Made by a program: the position numbers and the translations under genes. Below the pieces are notes generated by a model. The model searched no databases. It was not told where the DNA came from and was given only the letters and a program-made list of their open reading frames with translations. Shown piece after piece: positions 41,215 to 51,843 of a stretch of 64,000 nucleotides of DNA (positions are counted from its first letter, which is position 1; each line of letters begins with the position of its first letter). The DNA is from Rhynchopus sp. YZ270_cl-10 (Eukaryota; Euglenozoa; Diplonemea; Diplonemida; Diplonemidae), in assembly GCA_964035575.1 (NCBI GenBank), contig OZ037838.1:868001-932000 (forward strand), read 5' to 3'.

Positions 41215-41243
41215 AAAGTTCTGTTGATTGTCAACAGAACTTT
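41215..41243. repeat. 13-bp perfect inverted repeat (hairpin)
   Basis: AAAGTTCTGTTGA, loop TTG, TCAACAGAACTTT. It could be a terminator-like hairpin or an element end; nothing else supports either. Confidence 0.65.
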
Positions 41244-42229
41244 TTGAAAATGGGGAAAAAAAGAAAAAAAAAAAAAGTTCTGCTAAGTGGTTCAGACCCG
41301 TTCTACCTGTCAAAAAAGCTCAGGAGAAGAAGATATGGAGAGGTGAGTGCTCAAACGTCCCAAAAAAGTCAAAATCGGGCGTTGGTAAAAAAAAAAAGTT
41401 GCGTACCGTGCGCCTGCGGCGCAAGCATGTACCCCACCAACGTGGACCATCAACAGAATATTTTCAAAATCGGAAATCCTAGCGGAGAGCCTGATATTGT
41501 TGCAGGAAAAAAAAAAGAAAAAGGTAATATGTGTCACGTGTAGGTTGTTGTTTTTTCCAGCCTTGTCTCCTCACCCCTCCTTTAAGGATCTGTGAAAGAT
41601 ACGTTTTGTCTTTCGGAGTGCTTTTTCGCTTCTTTAGGTGCTACACTACTCCAAGAATTTTGTCAAAAAAAAAGATCCAAAAAAAAAAAAATGAGGTGTT
41701 TTGGATTTTTTTTGTACCCCCCCATCCCCATTCATGTTTTTCCGAGCTTGCTTGCGTCTTTTGTTGAGACAGGCTTGTGTTTTGCCATAGTCTTTTTTTT
41801 TTGTTTATCTTTCGATTGAAAAGAATATCTTAAACATTTTGTTGTGTCTGTAAGTATGCACCCATCCAAACAATCTTAAGATGTCCGAGAGAGGTGAAGG
41901 GGGGGTTTTTTTTTGGGGGGTGTGACTGAGTGTGGAGGATGTGTCCAAGAATGAAACTCTTTCCCCCCAAAAAAGCCCCGTCTCTGGTTTTTCTTTATCC
42001 GAACGTCGAGTGGACGCGAAAATAATTTTGGGTGTGGATGCCATTTACAGCAGGTAATAACACTACCTTTTGTCCGGGTGATTGTGTACAATGAAGCCGT
42101 CTCGTGTGAGACAGAATTGCATTTTTTTCTTTTTGTTTTATTTTGACACAGAATTTTCTGTGTCACATTGTTGGGTGTCTTATCCTCACCCCTTTTCTTG
42201 TGAATTATATTAAAAAGAACAGAAAACCC

Positions 42230-42269
<40 letters not shown>

Positions 42270-42275
42270 GCATTA

Positions 42276-45200
42276 TTCATAGGGTGAAAACGATCGTTTT
42301 TTTTTTTTTTTTTTTTTTTACGAATCTGGGAAAAAGTGATCGGTCTTTTTTTTTTTTTTTTTTTTCACGATCGTGAAGAAAAAAAAAACGATCGTTTTTT
42401 TTTTTTTTTTTTCTTCACGATCGTGAAAAAAAAGCACCTTTTTCTTCACGATCGTGAAGGAAAAAAAAAACGATCGTTTTTTTTTTCCCATATTATGTCG
42501 TTGATCGCTGGCCCACACCAGGGAGGGAGCCCCCACAGGTGCCCACAACCCCCCTGAAATCGGCCGAGAGTAACTTTTAGCGGTGTTTTGACGTAAAATG
42601 TCACCTTTTTTGCCATTTTTGGGGTGTACTTTTCTGGAACAAAATTCGCAAAACCCGAAATACGAATCGTAAAAAATCGCGACATTCTATGACATGCGTA
42701 TACCATGAAGCAGCACGTCACGGCATGGCATGTAACATGCACATGTAATATCGCCAAAAACCTAGTCGTAGTAACATCATCACTGTGCAAACCCCTGTCC
42801 ATCCAATACAATTCACACTCTTTGTGGGTGGTCTTGCTGCCTTTTTGCCACAGTAATTTTTGGCCCGGCAGGCATGCTCTTGAAGCATGGCAATTTAGTG
42901 TGTATGGGGCAGGGTGTTGTTTTGTTCTGAATTCCCTTTGTTACAATATCTATCCAATCGCGAGTGGTTGTATGTGTATCGTGAGACACTCTTTTTAACC
43001 CTTTACGGACCAAGAGGACATTTATGCCCATTGTGGCGGGGGATGCGGCGTTCAACACCAGGCCAAGTTGGCCAAAAGCCCAACTTTTGTACTGTCCAAC
43101 CTCTGTACAATTACGGTATATTTCGTTGGCTGGTGGTCTGAAGAGTGATCTGACCATATTCTCCAGGTATAACAAATGCCCAAATAATGCATTGGCGAAG
43201 GAATTTTGCACTTTTGACCATCACACATTACTTGTATTTTTACCGGTTTTTTAATGAGTACAACCTATGTCAGAGCACGCTGTCCCACAGATTTTAGAAT
43301 TTGGGGGGGTCACGCAACAGGGATTACGCAGCTCCCCATACTTATCGCTAAATATGCCGTTTTCCCCGAAAAATTTTAGAATTCCACGCCCAATTTCTTT
43401 CTTTTTGGCAAAAAAAAATTTTTCGCGCTTCGCGCGAAAAAGGTCCTCAGAAGCTCAATTCCGGAAACAAATACGGGGGGAGCGACGTTTTCCAACTCCT
43501 CCGCCATCAGCAGGAACACCTCCGTTTTCTCTTGAATCTGGGACGCTTGTTGCTGAGAAACAGGGCAACAGCGCGTTCAAGCATATTCCCCATCTTTTCA
43601 GTGTTAAACTCGTGGCGAAGCCACGGTACGCAACATTTCTAAAAATTGCGCTTAAAATTGCCTACTATGTCGCGGGAAGGGTGGGTTGAAAGCTCGCGCC
43701 GCAGTGCATCTTCCTTTTCCGGTAAAATAGAAGAAAATTGTCTTCTAAAAATAGAATTCTGTGGGGGGTAGGTGAGAGGTGGGCGGAGCCCCCACTCCTC
43801 CACCCCAGCCTCAATCCAAAACCCTGTATTTTTTTTTTTTGGTATTTTTTGAGCTGAGATTTTCAAAAAATACCAAAAATACCAGGGTCAACCGCTGTGA
43901 TGCTCATTGTTTAGAACACAGGGCTATTTCTAAATATGGGGTCCGGAGTCCAAAATCCAATCCGGGACACAATTTTGGCAGATTTATTTTGGGCCAAAAA
44001 CGTCTTTATTTACATTTTTGGGATTCGCCCGTGCAGTGGTGGGGTCAATCTCGAAAATTGGATTTTTGACCACTTAAATTTTGAGAAATATGAGCCCGGT
44101 CACTTATACGTGGGCCCATTTTCGGCTAAAATTTTCCTCAAAATCCGGGTTTGTAAAATTGACCCTTCTGTGAAGGAAGGTTGTGGAAAAGGGTCCTTAT
44201 TTGCATTTTTGGAAGCCGCCCGTGCAGTGGTGGGGTCAATTTGCAGAATTGGGCAAGTTCTTGCAAGACAACGGGTAATGTTTGTTAGCTCTAAGGAGGG
44301 AAGGGGAGCGTTTGTAGCTCACACAGCACCCCAAACCCTGGCCTCTCTGTCCACAGCACACAGCTCTTCCCCTGAGTTCCATTTGTGCCTCAACATGCTG
44401 AGCGCATCTTCAGTACGATGGGTGGATGAGCGAGAAGAGGCGCAACTGGCTAGTTGCACCAAAGCTGCACAAGCTTGTGGTCGTAGCACGCAGTTTGCGC
44501 GAGAGCAAGCCGCCACAAGAGAATGGTTGGTGGGATGAGGAGAAGCTGGTGCAGGAGGAGAAGGAGCGTGCGGGAGCTATATTGACTGCGACGCGACAGC
44601 TGAGGACCCCAAGGTTGATGATGATGCTGAGCATCACGACTCTGACATCAGTGAAGGCTCTTGGGACTAAACGCATACAGTCTTGTCCGTACCCATTTCT
44701 CCCACACAAGTCACCACCCCCTTGTGACTTGCCTGTAACAGTGGAAACGTTTCCCTCCCAGCCGCAAACCCGTTCAGTGTATCGTGAGCCACTGCAGTGA
44801 CCCACTCACGCTCGACCCTGTCCCTCCTTGTAAACAGTTCGCCTTCTCCTACGTTGTGCTAAGGAAAACCAAAAAACATGCTCAAAAATGATGGGCACGG
44901 GGGTCAGACTCCACTTCTGACCACTTAAAATTAGGTCATACACGTGTTATACCCCAAACTGACCAAGAAATTTTCCCAGTGTTCGATGGTGATCGAATTA
45001 AATCGGTGGTAAAAAGTGAAAAATGGGGCATGCCAGGCCCACGTCAATCAGCCTAAAAATGTTGCAACTTTAAACGCGCGTCTCTCCCGTACACCAATAT
45101 ACACTTTTTAACACATACAGTACAGCAAGGGAAAACCAAGGGATTTTACCCTGTGTTCTCCTTGTTACGGCTGCACTAACCTAATCATCAAAACTGCTCG

Positions 45201-45849
45201 ATTTTGGCTTTATCTAAAAGATCGACATCAATTCTTACGAAATATAATTTATTTTACGATTTTGAGTAGAATTCTGTTTGCAGGGCGAAGTCACGAGGCA
45301 GGGGGTGATTTTGGGGGTGAGCGCCAAAAAAAGTCCTTTTCCTAGGGTTGACCCACCTCCCTCCAGCATCCAACGATATGACATTTTCACGAAAGTTGTC
45401 GATTCTTGCCTTATTATTGTCACACAGAAAAAAAATGTTTTTACGAAAATGAGTAGAACCCCATTACCCCTACCAACGTGTGGCATTCGTGCGCCACTAT
45501 AGTGGCACTTGCCATGGGTAAAAACGGTTTTCTGGTTTTAGTGCCTCGCTGGCGACATCCGTTGGGGGGGATTCTGGTGTGAGAATGTTCTCGATTTTTG
45601 CTTTATTTGAAAGATTCGCCACAAAATCGTTTCAAGGAAAAGAGTCGGTCAAAAATTCCAAGTAGAACCCAGAAACTCTCCCTTGCCACCCATTTCACGC
45701 CCATGCCCCTTGTACTACTAGGGGAAAAAAAAAAAAACGATCGTGAAAAAAAAAAAAACGATCGTGAAAAAAAAAAAAAAAATGTCAAGATCTTGAAAAA
45801 AAGTTCAAGATCTTGAAAAAAACCGTCACGATCGTTCTCACACTATGAT
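42276..45849. mobile_element. 3.6-kb composite element with ACGATCGT palindromes, TA-flanked
   Basis: The ends read T-TCATAGGGTGAAAACGATCG (left) and, inverted, ATCATAGTGTGAGAACGATC (right), with TA outside (42274-42275, 45850-45851). Subterminal zones (42290-42480, 45727-45836) carry many CACGATCGTG or AAGATCTTG palindromes set in A/T runs. The inside includes a decayed transposase remnant (44373-44520), relatives of the 9175-9450 repeat (about 44020, 44220), and a TTAACCCTTTACGGACC motif at 42995. Calling one element from end to end is an inference from the matched ends. Confidence 0.55.
44373..44520 (+). pseudogene. decayed hAT-like transposase C-terminus
   Basis: One frame reads VPFVPQHAERIFSTMGG and stops at TGA 44427-44429. 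The next frame continues from 44426 with MSEKRRNWLVAPKLHKLVVV, then ARSLRE. Together they show the order of the hAT dimerisation domain: Pro-rich lead, ERxFST-G, then K-RRN-L-P-L and a hydrophobic helix. One frameshift separates the halves. The rest of a transposase (RNase H-like core) is not seen. hAT elements normally make 8-bp duplications, so this need not belong to the TA-flanked element around it. Confidence 0.5.
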
Positions 45850-46432
45850 TATTTAACTTTCTGATGAACGAAAGTACATTTGTGTTCTGTTTCTCTTCTC
45901 TTTTTGGTATGGCACAGTGCCCCTTTATCAAAGAAAAGAGCAAACAAAACAAAAAACACCACAATTCTTTTTTGCGCAGTACAAAGGCTTCGGCCAACAC
46001 ATCAAATAGCACCTAAGTATTCTACATGACAATGAGTGCTGATTTGTGAACACGCAAACATTAAAACCGAACCCAAAAAAATAAAATAAAAATTCTCTTT
46101 TTTTTGGTTGGTGCGCTACGCCACGTCAAAACACGTCTCCACATCACTGAGGTACGTGCTTGGGTGGTGTGGTATGTCGACAGCATAAATGAAAACGAAT
46201 CCAAAAGAGGCAAAAAAAAAAGCCCATTTGGATGCCACTAAGGTGCAGAGAGCCCCACTGAGTGGGTGTTAGTTTTGTACAAAAGATCATAACGAAAAGA
46301 GAAAAAGGGGGGAAAGTTTTCCCCACGCCGCGAAAGAAATGTGTTGTAAGAAAAAATGGGGGTAGTCCCAAAACAGCGGAAGGTTTTATTCTGTTATACC
46401 TCAGTTTTATCAAACATGATTTTTTTTTCAGT

Positions 46433-46480
46433 GCCTGCGTCCGCCGATGAACGGTGAGGCGTTTGTACTTTCAACTTCTC
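46433..46480 (+). repeat. dispersed repeat family G copy
   Basis: TGCCTGCGTCCGCCGATGAA, then CGGTGAGGCGTTTGTACTTT and CAACT. Confidence 0.7.
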
Positions 46481-46622
46481 TTTTTTTTTGTGTTACATCG
46501 GGTCCTGCTCTTTCCCAGTTTGGAAAAGTCAAAAAAATCAACAAAAAAAAAAACAAAAAAAAAAACAAACAAACGTGCCCTCTCTGAGGGCTGTATAAGT
46601 ACCTCTTATTTTGATTTTTCAA

Positions 46623-46669
46623 GATAGCTAAGGAAACGTGAGGTTGAGTCTAGGTTCATCTTACAAACC
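46623..46669 (+). repeat. dispersed structured repeat family A, diverged copy
   Basis: GATAGCTAAGGAAACGTGAG, GTTGAGTCTAGGTTCATCTT, ACAAACC. Confidence 0.5.
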
Positions 46670-47067
46670 ATTTTTTTTAAAAAAAATTTATCCCTCCCCC
46701 TTTTCATGATATGAGCGTTGCCAAGGGCAAGCTCATTCAAATATCGCCGGAATGGCGTTTACATGATCTAACCTCCTTTATTTGTGTTTTCTTGAGATGT
46801 TTTTTTATCTCTTCCCACACATATCGTTTTTTTTTGTTTTGTTTCATTTCCCAATGGTTGTCAACTTCAACTCGGAACATTTTTTTTTTTTTTTTTTTTT
46901 TTTTGGCTCTCTTCCCGGCTGCACGCCTGGAGCCTTTCTTTAATCTCCGTTCTGTTGGGTCTGTTGGTGTTTACGAAAGCTGTTTTTTTTTCTTTTTTTT
47001 TTTGGTTCTCATTTCCACAGCTGACAATTTTTATTTCTCATACCACGCATAGTCTAGAATATGATAA

Positions 47068-47106
47068 GGTGGCTAAGCACGAGAGGCTTAGGGCCATCTT
47101 GTAAAC
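47068..47106 (+). repeat. dispersed structured repeat family A, copy 7
   Basis: GGTGGCTAAGC, loop ACGAGAG, GCTTAGGGCCATC. The outer stem is GGTGGC with GCCATC, against GGTGAC with GTCATC in copy 2: a compensatory A-U to G-C change. GAATATGATAAG precedes it, as at 15927. Confidence 0.8.
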
Positions 47107-47207
47107 TTTTCTTTTTTCCCCCCCCGCTCCATTGAAATTTTAATGGGTTGATAGGAGGATGAACTGCATCTATACCTGAAATTCATTAGCCTTCGGGCGA
47201 CTTTTGT

Positions 47208-47265
47208 TGTACAGAACCTCATCTGATAGGTGATTGTCGAAAACTACAAAAAAAAAAAAAAAAAA
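47208..47265 (+). repeat. dispersed repeat family E, copy 2
   Basis: TTGTACAGAACC, GATAGGTGATTGTCGAAAAC, TACAAAA, directly followed by a family D copy. Confidence 0.75.
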
Positions 47266-47268
47266 AAA

Positions 47269-47336
47269 AGTGGAGATTTGCACAAACTGTGGCAACACAA
47301 CCGAGGCAACTACACTACTCCAACAATTTATTAAAA
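47269..47336 (+). repeat. dispersed repeat family D, copy 5
   Basis: AGTGGAGATTTGCACAAACT ... CAACAATTTATTAAAA. Confidence 0.85.
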
Positions 47337-48190
47337 GGGGGAAAAAATGGAGCTCAGAGTCTAGAGTTTTATGTCTTCAGATTTTGTGTGTTTGTGTCCA
47401 TCACAAAGACACACATTTACCTTTACGGGGTCTTCTTGTATCGTCTCTAGCAGAGCTTCTTAGGGGAGTGCCGTCACTCCACCATTGCTTCAAAAAGAAG
47501 AGAAAATAAAAGAAAAGAAAATTCCCTAGCCTTTTCAACAGTTTTTATTGTTGTGTTTTGTTTTTTTTTTCATGGACCCCCAATCCTGCTAGCGACTACA
47601 ATTGTTGCACGAAGACAGGGTTATGCCAATTAATTGACGTGATGTTTTTATCATTCATTCTTTTTTTAAACTCGGTCAGCGCTGGTTACTGGGAAGATCA
47701 ATCAGGGACCTTTACAGAACCATTATTTCTGTTTTTCTTTTTGTTTTTTGTTTTGATAAACGTTTGTTGGTGCTCCGGGAGGGGTCGATAATATTATTGA
47801 CAGGTTGCTGACCGATTTCTGAACGCACCATTTTTTGTGGCTTGTAATCACCCCACCTCTACACGCATGTTCCGAGCTATGATGCATAAGTCATATGTAT
47901 GTCATGCGTTTGCATGAGGGGGTCTACACCATGTTACGAGCTTTCTCTTCTGTTCCCTTCCTTTGGTGTCTTTAACGACAATGCGTAAAGATATTTTTAG
48001 ATTTTTTTTTCTTTTTGTGTGTGTGAGAATGAAAAACGGAGTTTGCAGAGCGACGCGCAACCACAGTTTCCAGAATCTGGACAGTGTGATTGCGTGGTAG
48101 CTTCATAGCAAACAGATCAAGCACGTTCCCCATTGTGGCCAAAATCTTGGGCCACCAATCAAGGGAAAAATAGCCTCGTATAGAAATGTG

Positions 48191-48240
48191 TCGTGGAGCG
48201 GGGCCCTTGGGTGGCTACACTAATACCGTACAGTTTTAAA
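48191..48240 (+). repeat. dispersed repeat family C, copy 7 (diverged)
   Basis: TCGTGGAGCGGGGCCCTTGG, GTGGCTACACTAATACCGTA, CAGTTTTAAA. Confidence 0.65.
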
Positions 48241-48654
48241 TTTAAAATAATTTTTTTTTGGAGGAAAAAAAGGAGAGAAAAAAGGGAAAAAAATAAGTAA
48301 CAAACTGCAAAGCGTTTGGGAGTTCACACACATGTTGTCCTGGCTTTTTGTCCCTTTTTTGTTTGTTGTGTCTTATCGCTCGAGGGACACACAGGTAAGA
48401 CGGGGTCCGGCATTGTGGTCAACCATAATTTAATAATTAATCATATGTGCACACCACTCCCCGAAACGCAACGCAGGGTTTGTTACGTTTCTTTCTTTTA
48501 TGTCTTCTTCTTTTTTTCTCTTTTTTTTTATTTGCGCATCAAATTATTTGACTGGAGTGGGAAAAGAAAAGAAGGGCTAAACAACGTTGTGCAATGGTGG
48601 GTTTTTTGTATTTCTTGAACTATACACGGGGCGGGGGGGTGGAGAAGAAAAAAA

Positions 48655-48724
48655 CGGAGATTGCACAAACTGTGGCAACACAACCGAGGCAACTGCACTG
48701 CTCCAACAATGTATCACAAAAAAT
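48655..48724 (+). repeat. dispersed repeat family D, copy 6
   Basis: CGGAGATTGCACAAACTGTG ... CTGCTCCAACAATGTATCAC and AAAAAATAA. Confidence 0.8.
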
Positions 48725-48880
48725 AAATAATTCACTTAGAGCAGCTGGTTCCCTGTTACCACGCAAGGAAAGTTGCATGGCGCTTCCGATAGCCTCATCT
48801 ACGTTGTACAATCGTTTTCTGTATTTCTATTTTTAGTTTCTTTTTTTGTTTTAAAAGGTGCGTATATCTTCTGTTGTTGG

Positions 48881-48962
48881 CCGCAGGGTACTTTGTGCTT
48901 TCATCCGGATGGCTGGCATCGTACGTGGGTCAGTCGGAGGTGCCTGCATTAATAACTTCACT
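48881..48962 (+). repeat. dispersed repeat family H, copy 3
   Basis: GGCCGCAGGGTACTTTGTGC, TTTCATCCGGATGGCTGGCA, GGGTCAGTCGGAGGTGCCTG, TTAATAACTTCACTTTTT. Confidence 0.8.
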
Positions 48963-49188
48963 TTTTTGTTTTGAAAGGTGCGTAGGTTCATGTAACAAAC
49001 CTTTTGTTGGTGCCAAGGTGGGAGATGAACAGAACATACTTACCATAATTGGTTACATCAGTGTTATGTACAATATATAAAAAAACCTCTCTCCCCATCA
49101 GTAAACCCCTCAATCAGTCTACACTAATACAAACCAAGTTTTCAAAAGGGGGTGATCTTTTTGTGACTCCCAAGCGCAACACTCCGGG

Positions 49189-49256
49189 GGGGTTCGATAC
49201 CCCGGCGGAGTGTGAGTGCCTGCGTCCCAGAGGCGTTTTGCACTATCAACTTCACT
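49189..49256 (+). repeat. dispersed repeat family G copy
   Basis: GGGGTTCGATACCCCGGCGG, GTGCCTGCGTCCCAGAGGCG and TTTTGCACTATCAACTTCA. The GGGG and CCCC arms remain pairable although flanking bases changed. Confidence 0.75.
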
Positions 49257-49568
49257 TTTGTTGAAATCCCCAGAATCGAAGAAACGAATTGTTTTTTAAA
49301 TCTGAATCCATTTTATTTTTTATAGGGAGATTTTTTTTTTAACGCCATTCTATTTTTTGCACATTAGGGCCCAGGCCAATTTATGAATGTGTCAAACTTG
49401 AAGTGTAAAAAGAAATATCACTCCCCCTATTTTTTTCTTTTTCAATTTTTTTCGTATCATAGGCGGTCCAGTTTGGGCATTTTCCCCCCCCCTCGAACGT
49501 TCATAACCTATGTTTTGTCACAAATTTGGGTGCGCTATTTTTTTTCTTTTTTGATAACGAATGATCAA

Positions 49569-49608
49569 GGTGACTAAGCACAGAGAGGCTTAGGATCATC
49601 TTATAAAC
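49569..49608 (+). repeat. dispersed structured repeat family A, copy 8
   Basis: GGTGACTAAGC, loop ACAGAGAG, GCTTAGGATCATC, TTATAAAC. Confidence 0.8.
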
Positions 49609-49769
49609 CTTTTTCTTTTTTTTTTCTTTTTTCGATCCTCATTTATTTTTTCAAGATTGGGATTTTTTTTTTCTCTCTCCAAAAACCTGATGACAGCCAG
49701 CCACGCAAGTCGTGTCTGTACAGCCGTGATCTCCCATCCGTTCAGTTAATTTCCCCCTCCCCCCCTTTA

Positions 49770-50809
49770 GGGAGCGCGGCGAGGCCCTTTTTTCTGTAAC
49801 ACTCAACAAAAAATCATGAAAAAATGTAAAAAAAATATCCGAAAACACAAAACCACCCCAGAAAACACATTTGTGGGACTATTTCTTACTTTTTGATGCC
49901 TTTTGGCACTTTCCCCCCCGATTTTTTGACACTTTTTGACACGTTTTCACCCAATTTCCCCCTTCTCTGAGGGTATTTGATAACAGGGCGATTTATAAAG
50001 AAATTCAAAAATTTAAAATAGTCCAAAACAAGAGGAAAAGTGGTTTTTACCAGTCAGATGTGTGCACAGAGTGATTTCCGTGGGGTTTTGGGGCCAAAAA
50101 TCCAGTTTTTTCAATGTCTTCGCCGAAAATATTGATTTTTTTTTATACACAAAAACCACATTTTAGCCGGGAGGAGCAAACCATTACAAAACCATTACAC
50201 ACTTTCTATTTGGACCTCCGGGCACCAAAATCGACCAGAAAATGGTTGTAAATACGATTTTTCAACCCCCATAAGGTATCTAAGATCAACCCCGGGGGTA
50301 TTGGTGCCTTCTATGGACGTTTTGTGGGCGATTTTTGGGTTTTGGGGTGACGAAAAGGCCTAAAAAACGAGGTAAAAACTGCCCCCTTTTCTGTCTCATC
50401 CACTCAAATACACGCTCGGGCCCCAATCTGGACGCCCAAAAGCTTCGAAACCTACATATTTCCACTGCCGGACCTCACCGGAGGGGACGTGGGGTGGTTT
50501 TCGGCACCTTAGAAGAAAAACTGTGCTCCCGGATCCATTTTTTTGAAAGCATTACATTCCTGAAGGAAATCTTACTAAAATCTTACTATTTTCGAAGCCG
50601 TTTTTTCGAAAAAAAGTGATTTTTTTTCGAAAATAAACGCTCAGTTTTGGTTGTTTGGTGGTTCATTGGGCAGAATCGACGAATTTTAGGCCACTTTGGG
50701 ACCAGGTAGACCCACCTTGGCGGGTTTTATGACTTTTTTTCAAAAAATTCTTGAAAAAACACGAGCGTTACAGAGGGTCCTTAAGGATTTCCTTAAGGGC
50801 TGTGCCCCC
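49770..50809. mobile_element. 1.04-kb element related to 4307-5838, TA-flanked (diverged)
   Basis: The left end GGGAGCGCGGCGAGGCCC, then TTCTGTAACACTC, and the right end (inverted: GGGGGCACAGCCCTTAAGG, then CTCTGTAACGCTC) are imperfect inverses. TA lies outside both (49768-49769, 50810-50811). End layout and interior word use resemble the 4307-5838 element. It is older, judging by the TIR divergence, and has no coding capacity. Confidence 0.6.
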
Positions 50810-50942
50810 TACTCCCCCCCTTCACCCTTTTTTTTTCTGTTTCCTCCAGTTTGCGGGAGGGTAGAAAAATTTGGCCTGCGCTGTCGTTGAGTCACAATGA
50901 GCCTGTTAGTTTTTTCTACTCAGCCCCGTATTTTTTCCTCCA

Positions 50943-50984
50943 GAGTGACTATGCAGCAGAGAGGCTTAGGGTCATCTTATAAAC
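50943..50984 (+). repeat. dispersed structured repeat family A, copy 9
   Basis: GAGTGACTATGC, AGCAGAGAG, GCTTAGGGTCATC, TTATAAAC. Confidence 0.7.
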
Positions 50985-51099
50985 TTTTCTCTTATTTTTT
51001 TTTTTTTTTTTCCTTTTTTTTTTTTTTGAATCTTCTCTTCTCCGTTCGCATTTTTTATCTCTCTCAAGAGATGCCCCCCCCCCTCCTTATTGCTTTTAA

Positions 51100-51130
51100 G
51101 GTGACCAAAGACATGAGTCTTAAGTCCATC
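51100..51130 (+). repeat. dispersed structured repeat family A, copy 10 (alternative stem)
   Basis: GGTGACCAAAGAC, loop ATGA, GTCTTAAGTCCATC. The inner stem is now AAGAC with GTCTT: different bases, same fold. Confidence 0.6.
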
Positions 51131-51843
51131 CCAACTTTTTCCCTCCCCCCCCTTCGGGGGTTCCCCCCCCGCGTCGTTTACTCACAAACGTTCTTTTAAA
51201 TTTCCAAGGAAGGAGGAGAGGGAAGAAAAATGGCTTTTTAAAAAACTTTGTAACATCTCTGATGTCTTTTGTGCAGACGTACCCTACGTCATCCCTCAGT
51301 CGCAGCACATACACATGGTGGTACCGACCGAGAGGAGAGAGAAGCAGGCAATTGCACACACACAGAACAGCATAACAGTAAAACTTGCTGTGTATCTCTT
51401 CTCTCCAGCATCACAGAAACGACCCCCTCGGGGTCGTTCAGCTGTGACGTGAACGCCCCCCTTCCTCCATCCGATTGCTAGGGATAACCCACGGCTGTTC
51501 TCAAACACACACACACACACATAGTGGGCTATACTCCGTTCAGGCATTACCAACTCTACATCCGTTATCAAAACACTCACACATTGGGGCCATATTCTGC
51601 GCAAGAATTACCCCTATTAGTTATCAAACACACAACAGAACCCTACCCCTTCTACCTCCCCCCTTACACAAAAAAAAGCATTTTTTTTCCATCTCAATCT
51701 TGCTCTATTCTTACTAATTTTTTTTTCAAAAAATCCCCTCTTCCTCCTCCTCTTTCTCCCCTCACCCTCCTCCCCTTTCCAGGGGGGTTTTTTCTTCTTC
51801 CAAAATTGCGTCGTCACCGAGGAGAGGGACTGCGCCTGACTAT
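51131..51843. other. 5' flank of the K+ channel gene
   Basis: Contains an (AC)n run at 51502-51521, a family I copy (51574-51632: CACATTGGGGCCATATTCTG, GCAAGAATTACCCC), and long pyrimidine tracts ending in CTTTCCAG at about 51781, a possible splice acceptor. The region may therefore be an intron or leader of the channel gene. Confidence 0.5.
51574..51632 (+). repeat. dispersed repeat family I, copy 2
   Basis: CACACATTGGGGCCATATTC, TGCGCAAGAATTACCCC, GTTATCAAACACACA. As at 14170, it lies upstream of a likely splice acceptor. Confidence 0.8.

Larger units (their letters stand above)
38820..42275. other. 3.4-kb repeat-rich region without a gene
   Basis: Holds family A copies (39483, 39738, 40748), family D copies (39366, 40366 and a truncated one at 41636-41671), family H (40824-40905), a (TG)n run (39894-39918), a hairpin at 41215-41243, and many A or T homopolymers (the longest T-run near 42230-42267). 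All open frames are short and low-complexity. Confidence 0.55.
45850..49769. other. 3.9-kb repeat-rich region without a gene
   Basis: Contains family G (46433-46480, 49189-49256), family A (46623, 47068, 49569), family E (47208-47265), family D (47269, 48655), family C (48191, 49117 partial) and family H (48881). Between them lie homopolymer runs and short frames with no domain. CGGAGATTGCACAAACTGTG-type D copies sit directly after poly-A or A-rich runs in three cases. Confidence 0.55.

Noticed and set aside
42995-43011. piggyBac-type end TTAACCCTTTACGGACC
   Set aside because: It looks like a piggyBac terminus, but I find no matching inverted end and no transposase frame nearby.
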